Shown here: positions 11,851 to 21,050 of the stretch, piece by piece
Layout: each line of letters begins with the position of its first letter
How positions within the stretch are numbered: position 1 is the stretch's first letter
Assembly: GCA_026182355.1 (NCBI GenBank)
Contig: JAPFBL010000529.1
Span: forward strand, 242,758-306,757
Source: Hermatobates lingyangjiaoensis
Taxonomy: Eukaryota; Arthropoda; Insecta; Hemiptera; Hermatobatidae
Reading direction: 5' to 3'
Length of the DNA: 64,000 bases
The notes under the pieces: model-generated
Databases searched by the model: none
The model's input: only the letters and a program-made list of their open reading frames with translations
Told to the model about the DNA's origin: nothing
Position numbers and translations under genes: made by a program

Positions 11851-13110
11851 CATACATATGTCAACTTATTTATATCACATGTCTTCTCTTAATTATTTCA
11901 TTTATTCTTCAAACTATGAAGAAATTATTGAAAAAAAAACCACATCATTACATAGACTTCTGTTGATCTTACTTGTGTCATATGGCATGACATTTTACTT
12001 TTTTGGTGTATTTGTACCTTTTCAAACAACTATAAGACTAGAAACTTGTAAACAGAAGGACTTAACTGGTAATTTAAGCATCTATGCAGGCCTCATGATG
12101 CTTAGCTAGCGCCCTCCCTCAACTCAGACGTTATGCTTGATAATGCTTAATGCCTCCTGCTCGTGCACACTAGACTTTGCCATTCCTGTGGGTTACGTTC
12201 CTTATCACCCCACCCCCTCCCCAACCACAAAAACGACCGCGAATATAATACGCAGTTTTAAAACTCCTATCTATATATATATATATATATATAAATACAT
12301 GCATATTGTTGATGTCATAGATGTTAGTAAATAATAATATATTATATATATAAAGTAAGTGAGTTTGATTGTTCGTTCATCCATTTTCCATGGAGATAGA
12401 GAACTGAAATTATTATAATCTTTACTTTTGTTGAGAATGGCTTTGTTATAGTTGTATTACATAATAACAAATCGTATTAGGGGGTCAGGGTAGCCCAGTG
12501 GCTTGCATACTCGCCTCAATTTTCTACAATATTATTTAATAATATTTCTCATTAGGGGGTCAATGTAGCATATAATTTTATAATAAACTATTATATTAGA
12601 GGTTAAAAATGAATAATTTTAGAAACAAACTTGAACACAACTGTCAGATAAAATACAAATATTCAAAGGTAATATTATAAAGACAACTTCCTTTCATTAA
12701 TGTTATTTTATGTTAAGTAAATAAATTGAATATTTCAATTTACAAGTTTGTTTGTTTTAAATATATTTGATTGTGTATATAACTTGAATTGATGTTTTAT
12801 TTATTTATATAATGAAATAAATGATTTTTTTTTTACTTTTAAATGATTTTTATTTTCCTAAATATACTTACTGTCTATAATATCTTGAATTATGTTAAGA
12901 ATACTATATCAAAAGCTTGGGTCATATAAGAATCTGCTTCCATGCCTTAATAACAAGAAACAATTAAAATTATCCCTGTCGATCATTTCAATAACTATTG
13001 CTATAATTTCTGAGTGACACAAAGGGTCACAGGTGGTTCAGTATACAATATTACATAGGTAAACTATGCTCATCAAACATATATTAAAGAGTATTTTCCT
13101 CATTAATACA
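11851..13110. other. AT-rich spacer with (TA)n and a SINE head
   Basis: Includes a (TA)n run near 12271-12292 and, at 12480-12520, GGTAGCCCAGTGGCTTGCAT followed by CTCGCCTCA, the first 40 bp of the SINE family. The rest is unassigned. Confidence 0.5.
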
Positions 13111-13224
13111 GTAATACAACATGTTAATGTTGCAGTGCGATAATATTCATTACTAATACGTACTGTCAAACAAAAAAAGTATTAAACATAGTTAATGGGT
13201 TAGTTCCACTGAGGTTAGTAATAT

Positions 13225-14128
13225 TAGAATCAGTAATAATACATTCCGTCATACCTCGTAAAGTCTCTGTAAAGCTCGACCGGTTTCGGGTCCGCCTGGA
13301 TCTTCAAGAGCACCTAACTGACTGTGAGTGTTGTTTTCCTATAACCTACCTATATATAGTATTTACATTGTGTAATCAGTGTTGTGTGTGTAGGTAATTT
13401 TTTTTTTTTTTTTATATCTTTAATTGTTATGTTTTTTTCTTTTATTGCTTATTTCATTATCTATTTCTAGTTCCTTGTGTCGTCTTTTAAATGTTATTAG
13501 TGGTTTTGTTAAAATGTCGGTTTGGTGGTTTGTTTGTTCATTGATTATATTGTCTGTCATTTTATGTTTATATATTTCTATTTGTTCCTGTATGTTCATT
13601 CGTTGTCCTTTTTGTCCTGTCTGTAGTAAGTCCATTGTGTTTTCCATACTGTCTGGGTTATGTCCAAATTTGTTTAAGTGGTGTGCATAGTTTGATCTGT
13701 TTGTGTTGTTGGTGTAGTCTTTAATGTGTTCTTTGAATCTGTCTTTTAGTGTCCTTCCCGTTTGCCCGATGTAGTTTTTACCGCAATCTTTGCATTTAAT
13801 CCTGTATATTCCGCTTTTTTCGAATTTGCTATCTTTGTTCTCTGTTGTGTTGTTTGTGATTTGGTTTATAGTGTTATTCACTATAAACATAGTGAAAAAG
13901 AAAAAAACATAACAATTAAAGAAATAAAAAAAAAATAAAAAAAAAAAAAATTACCTACACACACAACACTGATTACACAATGTAAATACTATATATAGGT
14001 AGGTTATAGGAAAACAACACTCACAGTCAGTTAGGTGCTCTTGAAGATGGGATCCAGGCGGACCCGAAACCGGTCGAGCTTTACAGAGACTTTACGAGGT
14101 ATGACGGAATGTATTATTACTGATTCTA
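13225..14128 (-). mobile_element. Truncated Penelope-like element with inverted terminal repeats
   Basis: Arms of about 215-230 bp (13225-13442 and 13899-14128) are near-perfect inverted complements, including the CATTCCGTCATACCTCGTAA segment and a T/A-rich edge. Between them lies only the endonuclease end of a PLE protein; the reverse transcriptase is missing. The arms carry TTGAAGATGGGA and GACCCGAAACCGG, the hammerhead-like hairpin. One arm has lost five bases of it. The element interrupts a tandem array whose units resume at 14133. Confidence 0.85.
13420..13890 (-). CDS. PLE GIY-YIG endonuclease domain ORF, 156 codons
   Basis: The frame reads KSGIYRIKCKDCGKNYIGQT, then GRTLKDRFKEH, HHLNKFGHN and a basic end KRRHKE...NKRKKHNN. 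GIY, a CxxC pair before YIGQTGR, and the following R..H match the GIY-YIG nuclease at the C-terminus of PLE proteins, which nicks target DNA for reverse transcription. The start is probably not native: the ATG lies where the right terminal repeat meets the ORF, and the RT half is gone. No stop or shift interrupts the remaining domain. It could be a fossil, or a translatable stand-alone nuclease if transcribed. Confidence 0.8.
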   Translation of the reverse strand: MFIVNNTINQITNNTTENKDSKFEKSGIYRIKCKDCGKNYIGQTGRTLKDRFKEHIKDYTNNTNRSNYAHHLNKFGHNPDSMENTMDLLQTGQKGQRMNIQEQIEIYKHKMTDNIINEQTNHQTDILTKPLITFKRRHKELEIDNEISNKRKKHNN

Positions 14129-14425
14129 AAAAAAGTATTGTACTCGTATTCATGACTGTTAGTAGAATACTGCTGTTACCTATCGAAAGTCATGTTAATG
14201 TTGCAGTGCGATAATATTCTTTACTAATACGTACTGTCAAACAAAAAAAGTATTGTACTCGTATTCATGACTGTTAGTAGAATACTGCTGTTACCTATCG
14301 AAAGTCATGTTAATGTTGCAGTGCGATAATATTCATTACTAATACGTACTGTCAAACAAAAAAAGTATTGTACTCGTATTCATGACTGTTAGTAGAATAC
14401 TGCTGTTACCTATCGAAAGTCATTC
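14088..14425 (+). repeat. Minisatellite, about 123-bp units, about 3 copies plus one left of the PLE
   Basis: Units carry GTTAATGTTGCAGTGCGATA, AATACGTACTGTCAAAC and TATTGTACTCGTATTCATGA in order. A matching partial unit lies at 13118-13178 on the other side of the PLE, so the element landed in a pre-existing array. Confidence 0.85.
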
Positions 14426-14499
14426 CCTGTGTGCACGGTAACCAAACAATCGACAGAAAACGGAGAAAATCTTAAAGGAAAAATTCCATCTCCAGTTTT

Positions 14500-15265
14500 T
14501 GGGTGATTTACATGTTTCTCCAAAATTCTTTTATAATGTTTTCACTTTACTGAAAAGTATAGTTATCATGAGAAAATTAGATCTCGAGATTTGATCGTAT
14601 TTTCATATTTTGAGGTTTCAAATTTGACGGATTTAGATGTTTTGAGGTTTTCAAACAACTTTTACTATGTTTTTACTTTAATGTAAGGAAAAGTATAGTT
14701 AACTTGAGAGAATTCGATCTCGAGATTTGGTCATATCTACATGTTTTGAGGTCTCAAATTTGACGGATTTACATGTTTTGAGGTTTTCAAACTCCTTTTG
14801 TGATGTTTTTACTTTAATGTAAGAAAAAGTATAGTTATCATGAGAAAATTCGATCTCGAGATTTGATCGTATTTACATGTTTTGAGATCTCAAATTTGAC
14901 GGATTTACACGTTTTGAGGTTTTCAAACAACTTTTGTGATGTTTTTACTTTAATGTAAGGAAAAGTATAGTTATCATGAGAAAATTCGATCTCGAGATTT
15001 GGTCATATTTACATGTTTTGAGGTCTCGAATTTGATGGATTTACATATTTTGAGGTTTTCAAACTCCTTTTGTGATGTTTTTACTTTAATGTAAGGAAAA
15101 GTATAGTTATCATGAGAAAATTTTCGAGATTTGGTCGTATTTGCATGTTTTGAGGTCTCGAATTTGATAGATTTACATGTTTTTAGGTCTTCAAACTCCT
15201 TGTATGATATTTTTACTTTACTGTAAGAAAAAGTATAGTTATGATGAGAAAATTCGATCTCATGA
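14500..15265 (+). repeat. Minisatellite, about 125-bp units, about 6 copies
   Basis: Repeated order: GATTTACATGTTTTGAGGT, TTCAAAC, TTTTACTTTAATGTAAG, AAAAGTATAGTTATCATGAG, ATTCGATCTCGAGATTTG. Units vary by substitutions and short deletions. Open frames through it on the minus strand are periodicity effects. Confidence 0.85.
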
Positions 15266-15310
15266 GGTATGAGGTATGTACAAGGGTAGTCAACTGCATT
15301 CACCTCGGTT

Positions 15311-15604
15311 AACTGCGTTTACTGTTTGGACTGCACCCAGTGTGATACATTCTACGTTGATATGGACTCCACGAAGCTCAACTTACGTATCAATGGTCAT
15401 AGGGCTTCTTTTGGTCAACGCAAAAACCTTTCCATTGCTATCCACTCTAATTTCCATGGAATAGGCTTTAATCACTGCTTCCGTGTCCAAGTCCTTAATC
15501 AGATCCCTGTACTGTCTTCTCGGGTTACTTTAAGAGCTTCAGAGGAGGCAATTATCCGTCTTCTCAAAGACCGCTCTCCTCCTGGCCTCAACTTGTACCG
15601 TTAA
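15311..15604 (+). pseudogene. PLE GIY-YIG endonuclease C-terminal fragment
   Basis: Encodes CTQCDTFYVDM, LNLRINGHRASF, LSIAIHSNFHG, F..CFRVQVL and RASEEAIIRLLKDRSPPGLN before a TAA stop. The CxxC, L..RINGHR and PPGLN blocks match the PLE endonuclease of a second family; the YIG core is degraded to YVD. The upstream protein is absent. It is followed about 110 bp later by a PLE terminal repeat, as expected for a 3' end. Confidence 0.75.
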
Positions 15605-15714
15605 CTGTTTTTTTTTCTTCCATAATTATTTTTTTACTCATTGCTTTACTTAATATTCTTCTCCTTCTGTTAATTTTATTTGTTCTTCTCTAGTTATTTT
15701 TCTCTCTGTAGTTA

Positions 15715-15895
15715 GTAGTCTTACCTAGGACAGCCAGCAGAGTGCGTGCGTGTTCGTCGCATTCGACTGTTCGGTCAGTAGGCTTCAGCTATTCAAAGGG
15801 ACTACTTCTACCCGACGACGACGAATGTCGAAATATTGTAGTGAGTCTTTTGTGTATGTTTTGTCTTTCCTTTGTGAACTATATATATATATAAA
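15715..15895 (+). repeat. PLE terminal repeat with hammerhead-like hairpin
   Basis: CCGACGA, C, GAC-GAAT-GTC, GAAA, then TATTGTAGTGAGTC and a T-rich end at (TA)n. It belongs to the GTGAGT family also seen at 16.6, 26.1, 28.8, 43.7 and 47.1 kb. It directly follows the endonuclease fragment, which ties the hairpin to PLE 3' ends. Confidence 0.7.
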
Positions 15896-15898
15896 AAG

Positions 15899-16200
15899 AT
15901 TTCACATAAACACGTGAAACAACAATCAATGATTAAACCACAATAAGAATGGGAAAACAAGACTAAGATCTTTCAACCGTAACAAGCGGTCTTCGTCAGA
16001 GTCAAAAACCCAACTTTTGGGTAGTCTGAACTTCACAGTTCCCGGTATTACATGTATATTTGTACACCAAGTGACTTTTTTGAAACACTGAGACATCCCT
16101 GTGGGGGCGGTTTTTAAGGAGAAGGTTTTAAGTTTTTTTGCTTTGGTAGTAAATCCTAAGTCGGAGTTTATCAGTTTCATTTGTCGGGAAAACATTAGTG
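15899..16200 (-). repeat. PLE terminal repeat, CACGTG family, minus strand
   Basis: CACATAAACACGTGAAA, CAATCAATGATTAAACCAC, then the complement of CTGACGA-A-GACCG...CGGTT-GAAAGATC. An open minus-strand frame here (to 16195) has no family I recognise. Confidence 0.65.
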
Positions 16201-16455
16201 CCCGACCAAGAAAGTAATGATCTTTCTTGGGGATTGTTCAATTTGTTTATAGAAACTGCGCATATATGCTCTATAGGAGAAATCTATTGTTTCCCCTGGA
16301 TTACCTTTGGTTACCAAATTACATTTGGTTCTCCAGACTTAGCATGCCATCGATTCATGAATTTTTCATAGTTACTGTGTTTCATAGTTTCATGAATTAC
16401 TATTATTTAGTAATCTACAGAATTATTACATCGATATCTCTGGGACAACTCCTTT

Positions 16456-16548
16456 ATGAAATTTCGCCCTACCAAACAAAACTAGGAACCACCAGTCAAA
16501 AAGTCGTGAATGCAGAAGCTGCCGTCTACTTTAATAATATATATATAT
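16456..16548 (+). pseudogene. PLE protein N-terminal scrap ending in (TA)n
   Basis: Reads TKLGTTSQKVVNAEAAVYFN and breaks off in a TA run. The block VNAEAAV.FN..CL.E.LLP.YTN recurs at 19.1, 28.2, 39.9 and 49.7 kb; I take it as a conserved part near the N-terminus of a PLE protein. The assignment rests on its company with PLE ends. Confidence 0.45.
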
Positions 16549-16561
16549 ATAACTTCGAATA

Positions 16562-16775
16562 AAATGAAAGGTCCGTGTGGACAATATACACTTTAACACA
16601 GAAAGACACTACAAAACTCACTTCGATATTTCGACATCCGTCGTCAGTAGCAGTTTGCTTCTCAACGCGAGTACTTCGCACTTTTTCCCGATGACGACGG
16701 GTGTCGAAATATCGAAGTGAGTTCTGTAGTGTCTTTCTGTGTTCTTTTCTCTGTGTTAAAGTATATACGTATATA
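16562..16775. repeat. Fold-back PLE terminal repeat, GTGAGT family
   Basis: Inverted arms (CACAGAAAGACACTAC... and its complement) around a 45-bp loop. The right arm shows CCGATGA-C-GAC-GGGT-GTC-GAAATATCG. A single-stranded copy would fold into one long hairpin. Confidence 0.75.
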
Positions 16776-17376
16776 GGTAACTCACCACAAATGACTGAAG
16801 ATAACCGCTCTGAGGTATATCGTTTATCACGACATCAGAGATCAAGTGAATACAAATTGTGGGCAGTTTATGAATTTTGACTAGGTTGAATGAAGATTGA
16901 CATCATTGACAGTATTTTTCCCTATTACATTAGAAATAGCCTTAATTTGTTTAAAGATTAATAAAGTAACGTAAGTAGACAGGAAATAAACAGCGCCTTA
17001 TTCTTGCATATAAAGAATGACAATCATCATATTGATTGGACAGGAGCTAAATTTATTACCTATGAAAAATCAATGTTGTTAAGAAATATTATTGAATCGT
17101 CTGTAATTAAATTTAATACATCAAATATTATAAACATTAGTAACGGTCTCTTCAAACTTAATACTTTAATTACGAGGGCAATAGCCTCTTCTAAGAGGGT
17201 TGACAGCTAGCGAATAGTTTTTTACTCTTTCTTACTGTACTCCTTTGTTTCCCCAAACATCCCTTTTCTGGACATTTGTCCTTTCCTGCGTTTTCATCCT
17301 TTTAAAATACCACTCTTATCAACCCCTCACCAGATGTTTTCTGCATCTAGTATTTCAGTTGGGTTTAACATGCCAA

Positions 17377-17572
17377 ATAACAATCAATGATCAAACCACA
17401 ATAAGAAATGGGAAAATAAGACTAAGATCTTTCAACCGTAACAAGTGGTCTTCGTCAGAGTCAAAAACCCAACTGAGCGTCAGTTGGGTTTTTGACTCTA
17501 ACGAAGACCGCTTGTTACGGTTGAAAGATCTTAGTCTTATTTTCCCATTTCTTATTGTGGTTTGATCATTGA
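17377..17572. repeat. Fold-back PLE terminal repeat, CACGTG family
   Basis: The arms 17385-17475 and 17482-17572 are almost perfect complements meeting at CAACTGAGCGTCAGTTG. Each carries CTGACGA/CTAACGA-A-GACCG or GACCA, then GAAAGATC. It is followed at once by (TA)n (17574-17628). Confidence 0.8.
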
Positions 17573-17573
17573 T

Positions 17574-17574
17574 A

Positions 17575-17628
<54 letters not shown>
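17574..17628. repeat. (TA)n microsatellite
   Basis: An almost pure TA run of about 55 bp between two PLE fold-backs. It is one of many such runs that abut PLE ends in this window. Confidence 0.9.
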
Positions 17629-17630
<2 letters not shown>

Positions 17631-17815
17631 ACAGATTCAATAATATATCGAACGTTTGATAGAATAGATGTGTTATCTAATCGGGATTCGGTCAAATTTT
17701 CTAGGTTCAAAAATCAAAAGGTTCGGTTTCATAAAACCGAAACGTCAGCAATGAGAGTTTGATTTTTGAACCTAGAAAATTTGACCAAATCCCGATTAGA
17801 TAACACACCTATATA
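17629..17815. repeat. Fold-back repeat, GAACCTAG/CCGAAACG family
   Basis: Arms TGTGTTATCTAATCGGGATT... and its complement flank AAAACCGAAACGTCAGC. Homologous fold-backs lie at 40.0, 40.4 and 44.1 kb. The hairpin keeps GAAAC, but the CTGANGA side is worn. Confidence 0.7.
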
Positions 17816-17819
17816 TATA

Positions 17820-18125
17820 CTAAATTGAATAAACGGTCCACATGGACTATAAAACTTTAAATTACACAAAACACGACAGAGAAAAAAGAATAAAAAGCAC
17901 ACTTACTAAATTCTCAATATTTCGAACTGTTGTTCATCATCAGGAGTAGATTAGAAGAGAGAGGACGAAATATATTACAGAGTAGGGTTACTGTAATGGA
18001 GGAAATATATGAAACAAATTTAAATTTATTTACAACTTTGTTTTGTACATTTCTACAAGTTATACACAAATGTACACATATTCACAATTACAAACAAAAT
18101 ATACTATATCTATAAACATATCTAT
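17820..18125 (-). repeat. PLE terminal repeat with hammerhead-like hairpin (minus strand)
   Basis: The minus strand reads CTGATGA-T-GAAC-AACA-GTTC-GAAATATTGAG near 17941-17925. Upstream ACACAAAACACGACAGAG matches the copy at 40.65 kb. Confidence 0.65.
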
Positions 18126-18650
18126 ACAATTAAAAAGACAACAAAGTCAAGACTTGTAAAGACAATAGAACAACAATCAAGACAATAATGATTTATATTT
18201 GACTCAAAAGCATTTTTCGTTTAGGATTCTGATGTTTGCGTAAGGCCACATCTATTTTTACTGGCTCATATGTAATGGAACGTTTGATTGTTTTTTTTTA
18301 ATATATATATATACTTTTAATTTTGGTAAAAATAAAATAGTATTTTTCAAAAAATATTTTTTTTTATTTATGTTATATTGATTGAAAACAGATGCCATAC
18401 CTTGAGCAATCCTTGTTTTTTTTTTGTTTTAAAAGATCTTATATGAAATTAGATGATACTTCAAATCTAGAGTTCAAATCTAAAAGAATCAAATATTTTC
18501 TTCGAAAAATTGGTAATATTGACCAAATAATTGGCTAACTATGACACTTAAGCTGCTTATTATTCCAGAAAACTGATTAAATTAAAAAAAAAAATGAAAA
18601 TATTTTTGAGATTTTGCTAAATATATTGTTTACATTGAATTTTAATGATC
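18126..18650. other. AT-rich sequence without recognisable feature
   Basis: T-runs and a short TA run near 18300. No coding or repeat family was recognised. Confidence 0.4.
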
Positions 18651-18850
18651 AAACAATAATAATAAATTAAGGGGGGGGGAGACCAAGATTTTTCAGCCAC
18701 AACAAGCGATCTTTGTCAGGGTCAAAAACCCAACTGTTTTTGACTCTGACGAAGACCACTTGTTGTGGTTGAAAGAACCTACTTTTTTTTCTCCCTAATT
18801 TCATATTGCGATTGTTATTTCACGTGTTTATGTGAAATCTTTTATGGATT
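18645..18850. repeat. Fold-back PLE terminal repeat, CACGTG family
   Basis: Diverged arms around CAAAAACCCAACTGTTTTTGA. Right arm has CTGACGA-A-GACCA...TGGTT-GAAAG, then CACGTGTTTATGTGAAATC into (TA)n. Confidence 0.7.
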
Positions 18851-18859
18851 ATATATATA

Positions 18860-19020
18860 TGATCAAACCACAATATGAAATGGGGAAAAAATAATAAGAT
18901 CTTTCAACCGTAACAAGCGGTCTTCGTCAGAATCAGTTGGCTTTTGACGCTGACGAAAACCGCTTGTTACGGTTGAAAGATCTTAGTATTTTTTCGCTTT
19001 TCATATTGTGGTTTGGTATT
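18860..19020. repeat. Fold-back PLE terminal repeat, CACGTG family
   Basis: A second adjacent fold-back; arms meet near 18935 at CAGTTGGCTTTTGACG. Flanked on both sides by TA runs. Confidence 0.75.
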
Positions 19021-19033
19021 GATATATATATAA

Positions 19034-19169
19034 GTGTTGTTAAAAATCACAGCGGTTTCAGCATTAATAATCTTATTAGAAAGATATCTTTCTAAAAAGA
19101 TTATTAATGCTGAAGCCACTGTGCTTTTTAACAATGTTTGTTTAAAAGAAGACTTGATGCCAGTATACA

Positions 19170-19202
<33 letters not shown>
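19034..19202. pseudogene. PLE N-terminal scrap in inverted pair, ending in (TA)n
   Basis: The plus strand reads ERYLSKKIINAEATVLFNN, then VCLKEDLMPVYTN, then (TA)n. The reverse strand carries the same block (ERYLSNKIINAETAVIFNN) 50 bp away, so the scrap forms its own hairpin. Confidence 0.55.
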
Positions 19203-19204
<2 letters not shown>

Positions 19205-19752
19205 ATTAATTTACCACAATGAAAACAATTTTTGAAACAATGCTCTAAGGCCTTTCGTTAACACATCTTCAGAGAGCAAGTGAACTAAAAAAAACAATAA
19301 ATACTTGTTAACTTGGCTGATTGAAATTTCCAGAATTGATGGCAACCCTGAATGTGTTTAATGATGAAGTCTTCATCTGTTTAATTATCCCGTTAATCAA
19401 AACTTCATCTAATTTGAAGAGTCCTAGGCTATTGTTCATCAACTTCTCATAAAAGTTCTTTATGAGCGATGGTCATAAATATTTATGATATTGATATACA
19501 TATAAATATTGATGAACAATAGCCTAGGACTCTTCAAATTAGATGAAGTTTTGATTAACGGGATAATTAAACAGATGAAGACTTCATCATTAAACACATT
19601 CAGGGTTGCCATCAATTCTGGAAATTTCAATCAGCCAAGTTAACAAGTATTTATTGTTTTTTTTAGTTCACTTGCTCTCTGAAGATGTGTTAACGAAAGG
19701 CCTTAGAGCATTGTTTCAAAAATTGTTTTCATTGTGGTAAATTAATCCATCT
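19203..19752. repeat. Long perfect inverted repeat, arms about 240 bp
   Basis: 19203-19442 and 19509-19750 are near-identical complements around a 66-bp loop. Arms begin at GGATTAATTTACCACAATGA and include TCTGAAGA-T-GTGTTAAC-GAAAGGCC, a weak form of the shared hairpin. A diverged shorter relative lies at 40.8 kb. High arm identity indicates a young insertion or gene conversion between arms. Confidence 0.9.
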
Positions 19753-20420
19753 ATTATATCAAGGGTTATTTTGATTATTATTCATGTATATATAGTGAGA
19801 GAGAGAAAGAGAGAGAGAGAGAGAGTAGTCCAAAAGTAGGTATACAGTAGATTAAATTTATATGTTTTTTGTTTTTTTATTATTATTATTATATTAGTGT
19901 TATAGTTTTTTTTGTGTTTTTTTTAGAATAGTACGAAATTAACAATGATAAATAATTTAGATTTTGGGGATATCAAAATTTTAATACTGTTAGAAAAAAA
20001 ATTCAAATATTTCCTACTCAACTGTTAAACGAACTCGTTAAGGATATACGAGCAGTGATCAAAAAGTAAATTTCACGCCCACTGTACTGTATAAATCTAA
20101 AATTTATTTTTTGTTGTGTTGGTACCCTTGTTACGATCATATATTCAAAATTTTGACAATATAGCATGTGTTGTTTTTATATGAGAGGTATAAAGGTTAG
20201 AATCGTGTTTGTGTACTCGGCAATTTTTTCTCTAAACATTTTTTTTTTTGCTCAAGTTGACTCACCGTACCCTAATGTCAACATTTAAGAGTTTTTGAGC
20301 AGTTAATACTACTTTCTACACAAATATTAATACAAACTCTCTGTTACATTCTTTTCAACAGGAAAAAAAAATCGTTAACCTCGTCTTGCCTTTTTCATAA
20401 AAACAATACATACTATATAA
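19753..20420. other. AT-rich spacer with (GA)n at 19796-19826
   Basis: A GAGAGA run, T-rich stretches and no recognised coding sequence. Confidence 0.4.
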
Positions 20421-21050
20421 CAGAGATGGCAAAAACCTTTTGAGTTTGGCGTGTCCAAATTTTGACAAATCGAAACATATTTTTCGCGGCGTATCACATA
20501 TTGAAAAGTAAAGACAAAAAATAAATATAAAAATTTATGATTTTTGTAAGTTAATGCCATTTAAAATAAAAAAAAAAATTATGAAACCAAAATATAACAT
20601 TTCAGCATGTTTCCAGAATTGAGAATTGCATATTAATATCAATATTAAAAAAATATATTTACATGTTAAATTATTTTTTTAATATATATTTTCATTTTTT
20701 TTAATGCCATTTAAAATATAGACACCAATATTATGAAAGCATTTAGCAGATTTAGCATTTTGACATTTACAAATTAGCATTTTTTATTAATATCAATATT
20801 AAAACAATATGTTCAAATGTTTTTAATATGTATATTTGTTACGCAATATTATCGAACTTGTTCAAACACGTCTGGTTTCAGAAATAAAATATTAATTATT
20901 ATTTACAGAATGAATAATATTATTGTTAATAACCAATTTTGGTTGTATGAGAAACAAATATTTAAATAATGTACTTTTTGTTATCTTTGAAAATGCGTGT
21001 CGCCATTAATGAGGTTTCGTTGATAGACGTGTCATGGTTAGTCATCACTG
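20421..21050. mobile_element. Degraded hAT-type element, CAGTGATGGC family
   Basis: Left end CAGAGATGGCAAAAACC and right end GTCATCACTG are imperfect inverted ends. The ends match the element at 29.8-30.7 kb in opposite orientation (CCTTTTGAGTTTGGCGT at one end, GACACG near the other). No clear 8-bp target duplication remains. No transposase reading frame was seen. Confidence 0.6.

Noticed and set aside
13424..13690. Plus-strand 88-codon frame rich in Leu, Ile and Cys resembling a membrane protein
   Set aside because: It is the shadow of the GIY-YIG endonuclease on the minus strand; AT-rich antisense gives hydrophobic codons.
15926..16195. Minus-strand 89-codon ORF as a gene
   Set aside because: Its C-terminal part is translated PLE terminal repeat (the DEDRLLRLKDLS peptide recurs in other copies), and the N-terminal part has no match I recognise.
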